Counted from the stretch's first letter, positions 1-8,165 are shown. The stretch: 64,000 nt of DNA from Vibrio coralliilyticus ATCC BAA-450 (GCF_000176135.1 NZ_ACZN01000017.1:434001-498000); one strand, 5' to 3'. A program made the numbers and translations. The notes: a model not told the origin generated them from the letters alone.

Positions 1-129
1 AATTGAATCCGCAGTTTGATAGCCATAGATGCTGGCATTAGTTAGCACCATGTCGGCGGAATCCGCTGCGTAAGTATTGGCTGTCATAGTGAGACTCGCG
101 AGTAGTGTCAGAGTGTAAGCGCGTTTCAT
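1..129 (-). CDS. Amidohydrolase-like secreted protein, N-terminal fragment (cut by window edge)
   Basis: Only the first 43 codons lie in the window; the gene runs off the left edge. It begins MKRAYTLTLLASLTM with a Sec signal peptide ending near TYAADSA. The following stretch, ADMVLTNASIYGY, resembles the first beta-strand of exported metal-dependent amidohydrolases of the YtcJ/AepA type (usually 'ADLVLxNGxIYT'). No catalytic residue is visible, so the family call rests on the N-terminal pattern alone. The ATG is the only start giving a clean signal peptide. Substrate unknown. Confidence 0.5.
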   Translation of the reverse strand, partial: MKRAYTLTLLASLTMTANTYAADSADMVLTNASIYGYQTADSI

Positions 130-253
130 TGGCTTGGTTTCCTTGTTATTCATCCCTAACGTTTCACAGTATAGGGGCTGTCTTAACGCACAGCCTAACA
201 AGTCCTTGGATTTAGTGAAAAATAGTCACTATCAGAGTTTTGGGATAGCATTG

Positions 254-440
254 ATTGCCCTGAACCAATCCATTCCGTTCGACACCGTTACTCTTTTAAA
301 ATAAGACGATTGCCATCACCTTAAGCCTCGGCGCAGTAACAAGAAGTCGTGAAGATGTGGAAACCTTTATCAACCGCGTTGATGAGCAAATTTATCGAAG
401 CAAAAGTGGTGGCCGAAATCAGTATTCATATACGGCTTAG
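254..440 (+). pseudogene. Decayed C-terminus of a GGDEF (diguanylate cyclase-type) gene
   Basis: From about 306 to the TAG at 438-440 the reading frame gives TIAITLSLGAVTRSREDVE, then FINRVDEQIYRSKSGGRNQ. This is the typical last third of a GGDEF domain (the 'ITISIGVA' strand, then 'ADxALYxAKxxGRN'). There is no start codon, and a stop at 297-299 closes the frame upstream. A second frame over 254-301 reads IALNQSIPFDTVTLLK, which fits the segment just before that strand, so a frameshift near 300 is likely. The catalytic GGDEF half is absent. I read this as a gene remnant; a sequencing error is less likely because so much of the gene is missing. Confidence 0.6.
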
Positions 441-478
441 TATGTAAAGATGCCCAGTGCGATATTCAAGGAGGAAAG

Positions 479-949
479 ATGTCAGACTACAGGGCAACTA
501 TTCGTTGGCAGCGAGCCGAGCACGAAAAATTTAGTGACAATCAATACAGCCGTGGGCACCAGTGGGAGTTCGATGGAGGTGTCAGTGTCCCCGCTTCAGC
601 ATCACCTCATGTGGTTCCATTGCCTTATTCGGTCGAAGAAAATGTCGATCCTGAAGAGGCATTTATTGCCGCTATTTCAAGCTGCCACATGCTGACTTTT
701 CTGGGCATCGCTGCTAAACGTCGTTACGTCATCGACTCTTATGTTGATGAAGCCATAGGCATTATGGAAGAAGATGACAAAGGTCGAACCTCGGTAACGA
801 AAGTAACCCTAAGACCTAACATCGTGTTTTCTGGTAGCAAGCAACCTGATTACGCCCAGTTAGAGAAGATGCATAACCTCGCTCATCAACACTGTTTCAT
901 CGCCAACTCTGTTAAAACCGAAATCGTGACAGAAATTCTTACTCCCTAA
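479..949 (+). CDS. OsmC/Ohr-family thiol peroxidase-like protein
   Basis: A 156-residue protein of the OsmC/Ohr superfamily, whose members reduce organic hydroperoxides in the cytoplasm with two redox cysteines. The two expected cysteines are present: Cys69 in the helix sequence AAISSCHML, and Cys139 in HQHCFIANS near the C-terminus. The upstream Glu of PEEAFIAA is also typical. The sequence is closer to the broad OsmC branch than to Ohr proper. The start is fixed by a strong Shine-Dalgarno (AAGGAGGAA, 469-477). It stands alone between a gene remnant and the helicase. The preferred peroxide cannot be read from the sequence. Confidence 0.85.
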   Translation: MSDYRATIRWQRAEHEKFSDNQYSRGHQWEFDGGVSVPASASPHVVPLPYSVEENVDPEEAFIAAISSCHMLTFLGIAAKRRYVIDSYVDEAIGIMEEDDKGRTSVTKVTLRPNIVFSGSKQPDYAQLEKMHNLAHQHCFIANSVKTEIVTEILTP

Positions 950-1070
950 ATCGCTGCTGATCCGACAAGAATTAAGGCGGGTAGAGATCCCGTGATGAGT
1001 GTATTCATGCTAAACTCTGCGCCAAACACAGGGTTTACCCCGCTTCACTATTCAGATTCAGAGTGTACAG

Positions 1071-2267
1071 ATGCCATTCTCTAAGCTCGGCTTAAGCCAA
1101 CCAATTACCGACGCCATTCAGCAACTGGGTTATGACAAACCCACAACAATTCAAACCAAAGCCATTCCCGTGGTTCTGCGTGGCGAAGATTTAATTGCAG
1201 CCGCACAAACAGGTACAGGTAAAACCGCCAGCTTTGTATTGCCAATGCTCGAAAAATTGAGTCAGGGCGAAACTCAGCGTAAGAAACGTATTCGTGGTTT
1301 GATTCTCACGCCAACACGTGAGCTGGCTGTACAGGTTGAAGAGAAGATTCGAGATTACGGCCAACACCTCGCTCTTACTTCACTTGCGATGTACGGTGGT
1401 GTGGATGAACAGGCACAGAAACAGGCCCTAATTGAAGGCGTTGATATTCTGGTCGCGACACCCGGTCGACTGATCGATATGTATGGCAAACGCGCCGTAC
1501 ATTTTGAGGAAGTAGAAATGTTGGTGCTGGATGAAGCCGACCGCATGCTCGATATGGGGTTTATTGACGACATCAACAAAATCCTTGACCGACTGCCAAC
1601 CGATATCCAGCACTTGCTGTTCTCCGCGACTCTGTCGAACAAAGTTCGTGATTTGGCGAAAACGGCAGTACACGACCCTTATGAGATTTCCATCGCGGCC
1701 AACCAAGCGTCGAAAAAGAACATCGAACAATGGCTAATTACGGTCGATAAAGACAAGAAGTCAGCGCTGTTAAGCCACTTGATCAAAGAAAATGACTGGG
1801 ATCAAGCGCTGATCTTCATCGAGACTAAACACGGTGCTGCGAAATTGGCTCAACAGTTGGAAAAGCGCGGTATTGAAGCAGAGGCGTTCCACAGCGGTCG
1901 TAGCCAAGCGGTACGTTCTAAATTACTCGAAGATTTCAAAGCTGGAAAAATCCAATACATGATCGCCACTGGAGTCGGCGCTCGTGGTATTGATATTGAA
2001 GGGCTAACTCGTGTGATTAACTATGACCTGCCTTTCCCTGCTGACGAATACGTGCACCGTATTGGTCGAACAGGTCGTGCGGACGCACAAGGCGAGGCCA
2101 TCTCCTTTGTCTCAAAAGATAACTTCAAGAATTTGTGCATGATCGAAAGCCGACTCGGCCATCTGATTGAACGTCGCGAAGTTGAAGGGTTTGAACCGCG
2201 TAAACCTGTGCCTATTTCCATTCTCAATTATGTGCCTAAGCACAAGCGTCAAAACAAGGATTCATGA
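1071..2267 (+). CDS. rhlE: DEAD-box ATP-dependent RNA helicase, RhlE-like
   Basis: A 398-residue SF2 helicase that unwinds or remodels RNA in the cytoplasm. All core motifs are visible in order: Q motif (FSKLGLSQPI...TTIQ), Walker A AAQTGTGKT (44-52), PTRELA (81-86), GG, TPGR, DEAD (154-157), SAT (185-187), then in domain 2 ARGIDIEGLTRVINYDLP and HRIGRTGR near residue 330. The C-terminal tail is short and only mildly basic, so it belongs with small RhlE-type enzymes rather than DeaD/CsdA. Its stop overlaps the next start (ATGA), so it is probably co-transcribed with yqfB and the acetyltransferase. Confidence 0.92.
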   Translation: MPFSKLGLSQPITDAIQQLGYDKPTTIQTKAIPVVLRGEDLIAAAQTGTGKTASFVLPMLEKLSQGETQRKKRIRGLILTPTRELAVQVEEKIRDYGQHLALTSLAMYGGVDEQAQKQALIEGVDILVATPGRLIDMYGKRAVHFEEVEMLVLDEADRMLDMGFIDDINKILDRLPTDIQHLLFSATLSNKVRDLAKTAVHDPYEISIAANQASKKNIEQWLITVDKDKKSALLSHLIKENDWDQALIFIETKHGAAKLAQQLEKRGIEAEAFHSGRSQAVRSKLLEDFKAGKIQYMIATGVGARGIDIEGLTRVINYDLPFPADEYVHRIGRTGRADAQGEAISFVSKDNFKNLCMIESRLGHLIERREVEGFEPRKPVPISILNYVPKHKRQNKDS

Positions 2268-2587
2268 TGAACGCACCTACCAAAATTCTCTTTTTTGAGT
2301 TTCTTACTCCACTGATCACTTCTGGTAAGAAAACCATTACCATTCGTGATGAGTCAGAATCTCATTACGTGCCGGGTACTCAGGTTGAAGTATTCACTTT
2401 GGAGAAAGACGAAAAAGTGTGTGAGGTGAAGATCCTAGCGGTAGAGCCCCTTCACTTTGAAGACATCAACGAGTTTCACGCTGAGCAAGAAGCGATTGAA
2501 CTGCCAAAGCTTAAGCAGCTGATTCGTGAAATCTACCCCAACACCGACGAGCTATTCCTGATTACTTATGAGCTGGTTGATGCATGA
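2264..2587 (+). CDS. yqfB: N4-acetylcytidine amidohydrolase (ASCH domain)
   Basis: A 107-residue single-domain ASCH protein aligning along its length with E. coli YqfB, the small amidohydrolase that removes the acetyl group from N4-acetylcytidine. The signature KKTITIRDESESH is nearly unchanged. By alignment the catalytic Lys, Thr and Glu correspond to Lys23, Thr26 and Glu76 (in HAEQE). The start codon overlaps the helicase stop and its own stop overlaps the next start, giving a tightly coupled three-gene unit. Linkage to an RNA helicase fits a nucleoside or RNA-modification salvage role, which is inference. Confidence 0.9.
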   Translation: MMNAPTKILFFEFLTPLITSGKKTITIRDESESHYVPGTQVEVFTLEKDEKVCEVKILAVEPLHFEDINEFHAEQEAIELPKLKQLIREIYPNTDELFLITYELVDA

Positions 2588-3027
2588 TCGACTTTGATTT
2601 TCGCCCGGCCACACCGGGCGATTTCGACTTCTTATTCTCTCTCAAAAAGAACGCAGAATACGAAGCGATAAAAGCCATATTTGGTTGGGATGAAGAAGTA
2701 CAGCAGCGTATTCATCATGAAGAATGGCAGGAAGACCAGCCTACCATCGTGACTGTTGGCGGCCAGCCCGCTGGTAGCTTTTTGCTGCAAGATAAAGGCG
2801 AGCATCTGTATTTTTGTCGTTTCTTCCTTCTGGCCCGATACCACGGTAAAGGGATGGGAAGCAAAATACTGCAATACTGTATTGAGCTAGCCGACGCCCA
2901 ACGTAAGCCGATCCAACTGTGTTATTTGCAAGGAAACCGTGTGGGCAGTCTTTATCAACGCTTCGGGTTCCAATTCACGTTCGAAGATAACGCTTTTGTC
3001 TACATGAAAAGAGAACCTCTCATTTAA
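2584..3027 (+). CDS. GNAT-family N-acetyltransferase
   Basis: A 147-residue protein with the GNAT fold. The acetyl-CoA-binding motif A is visible as ARYHGKGMGSKILQYC (Q/RxxGxG/A pattern), followed by the beta-5 strand IQLCYLQGN and the C-terminal segment YQRFGFQFTFED ending in VYMKRE. It overlaps the end of yqfB by ATGA and is the last gene of the helicase-yqfB unit. Its end overlaps by a few bases the convergent binding-protein gene. The acceptor substrate is unknown; nothing marks it as a ribosomal-protein or antibiotic acetyltransferase. Confidence 0.82.
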   Translation: MIDFDFRPATPGDFDFLFSLKKNAEYEAIKAIFGWDEEVQQRIHHEEWQEDQPTIVTVGGQPAGSFLLQDKGEHLYFCRFFLLARYHGKGMGSKILQYCIELADAQRKPIQLCYLQGNRVGSLYQRFGFQFTFEDNAFVYMKREPLI

Positions 3028-3784
3028 CTCTCATGTTCTCAAAATAATCATATATGAGTGCTTCGTAACGTCCATCTTGCTTCATATCGAATAATACTTG
3101 ATCAAAGCGCTGGAGCAATTCGGCATGGCTGCGGTCTTTGGAAAATGCAATGTAGCTGGGCGTTGCTTCAATAGGAGGCGATAAAATATCAATGTCGCTA
3201 TCTAGTCCTTCTCTGACCAAAATGCTTCGGGCACCAAATTCATTGTTTACCCAAATATCAGCGCGTTTTGTACGGACGAGATGAGCGCATTCGACAGTGC
3301 TGTTTCTCTGGAAAATAAGCCGAAAGCGACCCTCTTCTATCTTAGCATCCATTCGTTTTCCATAACTCACACCATTGACGACACACAAAGCGATTTTGGA
3401 TACATCACCCGCTAAAATTTCCTCAGGTTTGTAGTCACTACCTTTAAGCGCCATCAAACTAATATTTTGGACGAAGAGCACATTTTGACTAAAATCTGCA
3501 AATTTTTCTCGCTCAGGATTTTTAAAGGCGGTGAAAATGCCATCCGCACGACCACGCTTTACCAGTGTAAGGGCTCTGGCCCAAGGCAATACGGTGATGT
3601 TGACTGGTGTTTCCAACTGATGGAACACATACCTCACTAGCTCTACAGCAACCCCTGAAACCTGCTGTCCCTGCATTTCTATATAGGGCGGGTATTCAAG
3701 TGTGACCAAATCAACCGGCCTTGCAGCACAAGGTTTTAGTGCCACTAGAGCAAGAATGATTGTTCCTAAACGCAACCACTTCAT
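3020..3784 (-). CDS. Solitary periplasmic substrate-binding protein (family 3, PBPb)
   Basis: A 254-residue exported protein of the amino-acid type solute-binding family (SBP_bac_3). I chose the ATG at 3784, not an upstream in-frame one, because it has GAAGGAGAC before it and gives a clean signal peptide (MKWLRLGTIILALVAL...CAA). The mature start VTLEYPPYIEMQGQQVSGVAVELV and the segment 'LPWARALTLVKRGRADGIF' are diagnostic. No ABC permease or ATPase is nearby. The neighbour is a divergent membrane-bound GGDEF protein. A sensing or accessory role is possible; ligand unknown. Confidence 0.82.
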   Translation of the reverse strand: MKWLRLGTIILALVALKPCAARPVDLVTLEYPPYIEMQGQQVSGVAVELVRYVFHQLETPVNITVLPWARALTLVKRGRADGIFTAFKNPEREKFADFSQNVLFVQNISLMALKGSDYKPEEILAGDVSKIALCVVNGVSYGKRMDAKIEEGRFRLIFQRNSTVECAHLVRTKRADIWVNNEFGARSILVREGLDSDIDILSPPIEATPSYIAFSKDRSHAELLQRFDQVLFDMKQDGRYEALIYDYFENMRVK

Positions 3785-3970
3785 CCTGTCTCCTTCACAT
3801 AAGCCAATGATTAAATGAGAAAGTTCTATGCAACCATAGAGCAATAACGCAATTGCATAACACTTAAGACCTTCTACACTTACATATCGTTAATATTAAT
3901 ATCACTAGACAATATCGTTTGACTTTTTACGTAAATCATCAGTTTTTGTAGCAGTTAACACGAGGATTCT

Positions 3971-5689
3971 ATGGTTCGCTCTTCTTTAAGTCGTTTTCAA
4001 TATTTCCCAATTCTCGCCCTTGCTCTTTCTATGGTAGTCGGTGGTTACTATTACGACAAAACCCTAGACAATTGGGTAACTGATATCGTCAGTAACTACA
4101 TGTCTAATCTGCTTGACGACGTCTCGCATCAGATTCAAGAAAAAGAGCTCGACCTCTATGACATGAGCCAACCTGAAATAGACGACTTCCTCGATAACCT
4201 TTCGCAATCCAGCTTTGAACAAAGATTTACCATCATACACAGCTCGGGAGCCGTGCTGGGAGACTCACAACTTACCAATAGGGAGATTTCCCAGTTGGAA
4301 GATCACAGTAGCAGACCCGAGATAAGTGCTGCTCTTTCCGGTGAAACTGGTTTATCCAAACGATTTAGCCAGTCCTTAAACCAAGAGTTACTTTATGTCG
4401 CTAAGAAGCTCGAACTTCCTGAAGACGACCATGGCCACGACTCAACTTATGTTCTCAGACTCGCGATGCCAATGACTTCGCTTTATGCCATGTCCGCCGA
4501 CCTCAAATTAATTGAGCACGCGCTAATGGCATTTTCGCTGGCCATTTTGATTCTCTTAACCTGGTTGAGTAACCGAAAAATCTACAAGCTTGTTAAAGAA
4601 GAAAGAGATCAACAGGAGTACCGTATTCAAAAAAGTACTCAAGAGATTGAGCTACTCCACCAACTCGCAAATATGCTCGCCGCTTGTAACAGCGTCAAAG
4701 AGGCACAAGTTGTCGTCGCAGACATCATTCCAAGAGTGCTAGGCAAAGTGAACGGTTGTGTTTCCATCATGCGTGACTCACGCAATCAACTCGAAGTTAA
4801 ACTCGACTGGGGAGGAGAATGGCCCGCGAGTAAACTCTACGCCCCCAATGACTGCTGGGCATTACGCAAAGGTAAATACCACCTATCGAAAGAAAAACAC
4901 CATAACCTCTCTTGCACCCATATGAGTAGTTCTTCCATTGAAGGGCTCACGTTGTGCGTTCCGCTAACCGCTCATGGTAATACTGTCGGCATGTTCCATC
5001 TCTATTTTGATGAACAATCTGAAGAAATATCCGAAGACATCAAACAACTCGCCTTCACGATTGCTGAGCATCTCGGATTGGCATTAGCTAACTTGAGCCT
5101 TCAAGAGAAACTGCGCTCGCAGGCGATGCGCGATCCGTTAACGGGGCTCTTCAATCGCCGTTACTTTGAGGAGATATTCGAAAAAGAATGGGCGAAAGCC
5201 TCTCAAGATGATTGTCCGATGTCCTTGCTGATGTTGGATTTAGATCATTTCAAACGTTTTAATGATAACTTCGGCCATGACGCGGGAGATTATGTTCTCA
5301 AGGAAGTCGCAAACTTGCTGAAACGCGAAATTGGCGACGAACACGTTGCCTGTCGTCTTGGTGGTGAAGAACTGGCGGTGATAAGCCCTAATTGCTCCAT
5401 CAGCGAATCTATGGAGCTGGCGAACCAAATTGTCAATTCCGTCAGAGATTTGCATTTAGACATGAAGGGCTTATCTCTGGGTCAACTTGGTGTCTCAATT
5501 GGGGTAACGACCTTCCCAGATTTAAATACCTCTACCACCGAACTCATTAAAGCGGCCGATACTGCCCTTTATCAGGCCAAAGACAACGGGCGGAGCCAAG
5601 CGGTACATACTCAATCAAAAGAATATCTTAAACAGCTAGAGACTGGCGCTCACTCTGAAAGCAGAGACGTGCTACCACTGAAACTCTAG
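3971..5689 (+). CDS. Membrane-bound GAF-GGDEF diguanylate cyclase-like protein
   Basis: A 572-residue inner-membrane signalling protein predicted to make cyclic di-GMP. It has an N-terminal membrane helix (about 9-28), a periplasmic domain of about 150 residues, a second helix (about 184-203), a coiled linker, a GAF-like domain (about 230-375) and a C-terminal GGDEF domain beginning 'MRDPLTGLFNRRYFEE'. The signature is Gly464-Gly-Glu-Glu-Leu468, so the usual last Phe is Leu. The metal-binding 'LDLDHFKRFND' is intact, so activity is plausible. The canonical RxxD product-inhibition site before GGEEL is absent. It is divergent from a solitary periplasmic binding protein. Confidence 0.88.
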   Translation: MVRSSLSRFQYFPILALALSMVVGGYYYDKTLDNWVTDIVSNYMSNLLDDVSHQIQEKELDLYDMSQPEIDDFLDNLSQSSFEQRFTIIHSSGAVLGDSQLTNREISQLEDHSSRPEISAALSGETGLSKRFSQSLNQELLYVAKKLELPEDDHGHDSTYVLRLAMPMTSLYAMSADLKLIEHALMAFSLAILILLTWLSNRKIYKLVKEERDQQEYRIQKSTQEIELLHQLANMLAACNSVKEAQVVVADIIPRVLGKVNGCVSIMRDSRNQLEVKLDWGGEWPASKLYAPNDCWALRKGKYHLSKEKHHNLSCTHMSSSSIEGLTLCVPLTAHGNTVGMFHLYFDEQSEEISEDIKQLAFTIAEHLGLALANLSLQEKLRSQAMRDPLTGLFNRRYFEEIFEKEWAKASQDDCPMSLLMLDLDHFKRFNDNFGHDAGDYVLKEVANLLKREIGDEHVACRLGGEELAVISPNCSISESMELANQIVNSVRDLHLDMKGLSLGQLGVSIGVTTFPDLNTSTTELIKAADTALYQAKDNGRSQAVHTQSKEYLKQLETGAHSESRDVLPLKL

Positions 5690-5709
5690 GGCTTCATCTT
5701 ACTTACTCT

Positions 5710-5742
5710 GCTTGCTCCTATCACAGGAGCAAGCGCTATTTC
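5710..5742 (+). terminator. Intrinsic terminator after the GAF-GGDEF gene
   Basis: A perfect 10-bp stem (GCTTGCTCCT / AGGAGCAAGC) with a 5-nt loop starts 21 bases after the stop codon at 5689. The downstream tract GCTATTTCCC is only moderately T-rich, so termination may be partial. Confidence 0.6.
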
Positions 5743-5785
5743 CCACTCCATCGTTCGTTCATGTTTTATAAAGACCAACAACCAC

Positions 5786-5800
5786 TAGACGACTGGTCTA
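5786..5800. promoter_or_regulatory. NemR/AcuR-type operator before the TetR gene
   Basis: An inverted repeat TAGAC-N5-GTCTA (tagacgactggtcta) lies 22 bases before the regulator start. The same 15 bases, within a 19-base identical block, recur at 6462-6476 before curA. This is the expected form for an autoregulated TetR-type repressor, and resembles the TAGAC...GTCTA boxes of the NemR group. Confidence 0.75.
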
Positions 5801-5821
5801 ATTTAATCTATAGTCCGCTCC

Positions 5822-6406
5822 ATGAATGAAAAAACAAACGACACTCGCCAACATATTCTCAATGTGGGTTACGAATTAGTAGTGAACAAAGGTTTCACCG
5901 CCGTCGGTTTATCTGAATTGCTCAAAACTGCCGATGTGCCAAAAGGTTCCTTTTATCACTATTTCAAATCCAAAGAACAATTTGGTGAAGCACTTATTGA
6001 AGACTATTTCAGAAGCTACCTAGCTCGCATCAATGCGATTTTTAATGCTGATGAAGGTACTGGCAACCAACGTTTAATGGGGTACTTCTCACGCTGGTTA
6101 GATGTAGAAAATGGCGTCTGCAATGCCAACCGTTGCCTAGTGGTTAAGCTTAGTGCCGAGGTTTCTGACTTGTCTGAGCCGATGCGAATCACTCTTGCAA
6201 GCGGTGCGGGACAAGTCATTGATTCCATTGCTCAGTGCATAGAATCCGGTATCGAAGACGGTTCGATAAAGGTATTGGATGCGCAGCAAGTCGCGACCCA
6301 GCTATACCAACAATGGCTTGGCGCTAGCCTTCTAAACAAACTGGTTCAGGATCACTCACATCTTGAACGTAGCTTAGAGACCACTGAGTCTCTACTTAGC
6401 GCTTAA
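5822..6406 (+). CDS. nemR: TetR-family electrophile-sensing repressor, NemR/AcuR-like
   Basis: A 194-residue TetR/AcrR-type repressor. The helix-turn-helix is at about 10-55 (RQHILNVGYELVVNKGFTAVGLSELLK...VPKGSFYHYFKSKEQF). The ligand domain contains NRCLVVKLSAEVSDLSEPM, close to NemR/AcuR proteins. Cys100 and Cys105 are candidates for the reactive thiols that sense electrophiles in that family. The protein most likely binds the duplicated operator before itself and before curA, relieving repression when alkylated. The regulator-reductase-GST order supports this. The symbol is by similarity and context. Confidence 0.75.
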   Translation: MNEKTNDTRQHILNVGYELVVNKGFTAVGLSELLKTADVPKGSFYHYFKSKEQFGEALIEDYFRSYLARINAIFNADEGTGNQRLMGYFSRWLDVENGVCNANRCLVVKLSAEVSDLSEPMRITLASGAGQVIDSIAQCIESGIEDGSIKVLDAQQVATQLYQQWLGASLLNKLVQDHSHLERSLETTESLLSA

Positions 6407-6414
6407 GTTACACA

Positions 6415-6450
6415 TTCCCGTTTGGCTTATTAACCCAACGGGAATTTTTT
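6415..6450 (+). terminator. Intrinsic terminator between the TetR gene and curA
   Basis: Stem TTCCCGTT / AACGGGAA (6415-6422 and 6437-6444) followed directly by TTTTTT. It ends the regulator transcript just before the second operator and the curA promoter. Confidence 0.82.
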
Positions 6451-6461
6451 GAAATTATAAC

Positions 6462-6476
6462 TAGACGACTGGTCTA
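6462..6476. promoter_or_regulatory. NemR/AcuR-type operator before curA
   Basis: Identical to the 15-bp inverted repeat at 5786-5800. It lies 15 bases before the curA start and so overlaps the likely promoter or early transcript, which fits direct repression of curA and the downstream GST gene. Confidence 0.75.
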
Positions 6477-6491
6477 ATAATAGGAAACACA

Positions 6492-7523
6492 ATGACTAAC
6501 AACGTAAACCGACGCATTGTCCTTGCTTCACGCCCTGTAGGGGCTCCTGTTACCGAAAACTTCCGCTTAGAAGAAGCGGAGAAACCGACGCCTGCTCAAG
6601 GTGAATTGCTGCTACGAAGCGTCTATCTGTCGCTCGATCCATACATGCGTGGCCGCATGAACGATGCGAAATCCTATGCAGACCCTGTTGCTATCGACGA
6701 TGTAATGGTCGGCGGCACAGTGTGTCAGGTTGAAGTTTCGAATCATCCAGATTACCAAGTGGGCGAATGGGTATTGGCTTTCACTGGTTGGCAAGATTAT
6801 GGCATTTCAGATGGTGAAGGCTTGATTAAAATGGGCATGAACCCATTACACCCTTCCTATGCACTGGGTGTAATGGGTATGCCAGGCTTCACCGCTTACA
6901 TGGGCTTGCTGGATATCGGCCAACCTAAAGCTGGCGATACCTTGGTAGTTGCAGCCGCAACAGGCGCGGTAGGCTCGATGGTCGGACAGATCGGTAAACT
7001 CAAAGGTTGCCGTGTTATTGGTGTTGCCGGTGGTGAGGAAAAGTGTCGTTATGCTAAAGAACAGCTCGGCTTTGATGAATGTATCGATCACAAAGCAGAA
7101 GATTTTGCAGATCAGTTAGCCAAAGCGTGTGATAAAGGCATCGACGTCTACTTTGAAAATGTTGGCGGTAAAGTGTTTGACGCTGTGATGCCGCTTCTGA
7201 ACACAGGCGCTCGAATTCCACTGTGTGGCCTGATTTCTCAATACAATGCAACGTCTCTTCCTGAAGGCCCTGACAGAATGTCAATGCTGATGGCTCAACT
7301 GCTGATCAAACGAATCAAAATGCAGGGCTTTATCATCTTTGATGATTACGCTCACCGCTATGAAGAGTTTGCAACCGATATGAGCCAGTGGCTTGCGGAA
7401 GGCAAAATTCACTATCGCGAGCATTTGGTGGAAGGTTTTGACAAGGCACCAGAAGCATTTATCGGCCTTCTTGAAGGTAAGAACTTTGGCAAACTGGTTG
7501 TAAAAACCAACAATCCACTATAA
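6492..7523 (+). CDS. curA: NADPH-dependent alkenal/curcumin reductase, CurA-like (MDR family)
   Basis: A 343-residue zinc-free medium-chain reductase of the leukotriene B4 dehydrogenase/CurA branch, which saturates the C=C bond of reactive enones with NADPH. The match to E. coli CurA is close throughout: NRRIVLASRPVGAPVTENFR at the start, VYLSLDPYMRGRM, the nucleotide-binding turn AAATGAVGSMVGQIGKLKG, ENVGGKVFDAVMPLLN, and the end GLLEGKNFGKLVVK. It follows the NemR-like operator and is followed 12 bases later by a GST gene, so the two probably form one electrophile-inducible operon. Confidence 0.92.
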   Translation: MTNNVNRRIVLASRPVGAPVTENFRLEEAEKPTPAQGELLLRSVYLSLDPYMRGRMNDAKSYADPVAIDDVMVGGTVCQVEVSNHPDYQVGEWVLAFTGWQDYGISDGEGLIKMGMNPLHPSYALGVMGMPGFTAYMGLLDIGQPKAGDTLVVAAATGAVGSMVGQIGKLKGCRVIGVAGGEEKCRYAKEQLGFDECIDHKAEDFADQLAKACDKGIDVYFENVGGKVFDAVMPLLNTGARIPLCGLISQYNATSLPEGPDRMSMLMAQLLIKRIKMQGFIIFDDYAHRYEEFATDMSQWLAEGKIHYREHLVEGFDKAPEAFIGLLEGKNFGKLVVKTNNPL

Positions 7524-7535
7524 TCGGAGGTCAAC

Positions 7536-8153
7536 GTGATTAAACTGCATCACCTTAATCAATCTCGCTCCAAGCGTATTATCTGGCTGTTGGAAGAGCT
7601 GGGTATCGATTATGACATCGTACCTTATCACCGCGACAGCGTGACCTTTCTCGCACCACCAGAGCTTAAATCTATTCACCCTCTGGGCAAATCTCCGGTG
7701 ATTGAAGAAGACGGACGAGTCATTACGGAGTCTGGCGCAATCACTGAATATCTTATCGACAAGTATGCGTCAGAAAAGCTTGCGCCAGCCAAAGGCTCTG
7801 ATGACCACCTCGATTACCTACAATGGCTGCACTTTGCAGAAAGCTCTGCTGCCCTGCCGTTATTGCTAAAAATATTCGTGTCCAAAGATGGCGCTCAAAT
7901 GAACTTTCTTCCGGATTATGCCGAGGTAGAGCTGCATAAGGTCATGAGTTATGTCGACCATCGCTTGGAAGGTAAGCGTTACCTAGTCGCCGATAAACTC
8001 ACTGGTGCGGATATTATGATGTCATTTATTGTTGATATTCTGACTAACTTTGGCTTGCTTGAGCGCTACACCAATATTGCCCGGTATGCCTCACAACTTG
8101 CGAGCCACGACAGCTGGCAGACCGCCGAACAGCTTGAGAGCAAGTTCGGTTAA
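7536..8153 (+). CDS. Glutathione S-transferase family protein
   Basis: A 205-residue cytosolic GST. The N-terminal thioredoxin-like domain is recognisable (LHHLNQSRSKRIIWLLEELGIDYDIV, then the cis-Pro region HPLGKSPVIEEDGRVITESGAI), and residues 90-200 form the helical domain. It starts with GTG at 7536, supported by CGGAGG five bases upstream. It is co-directional with curA at 12-base spacing and so probably under the same NemR-like control, adding glutathione conjugation to enone reduction. Physiological substrate unknown. Confidence 0.88.
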   Translation: MIKLHHLNQSRSKRIIWLLEELGIDYDIVPYHRDSVTFLAPPELKSIHPLGKSPVIEEDGRVITESGAITEYLIDKYASEKLAPAKGSDDHLDYLQWLHFAESSAALPLLLKIFVSKDGAQMNFLPDYAEVELHKVMSYVDHRLEGKRYLVADKLTGADIMMSFIVDILTNFGLLERYTNIARYASQLASHDSWQTAEQLESKFG

Positions 8154-8165
8154 CCACTCCTGTAC

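Noticed and set aside
421-440. Shared 12-mer catatacggctt at about 428 and 10803
   Set aside because: Repeats of this length are expected by chance in 64 kb.
450-695. 81-codon frame overlapping the start of the OsmC-like gene
   Set aside because: It is out of frame with a well-supported gene that has both catalytic cysteines and a strong RBS at 469-477.
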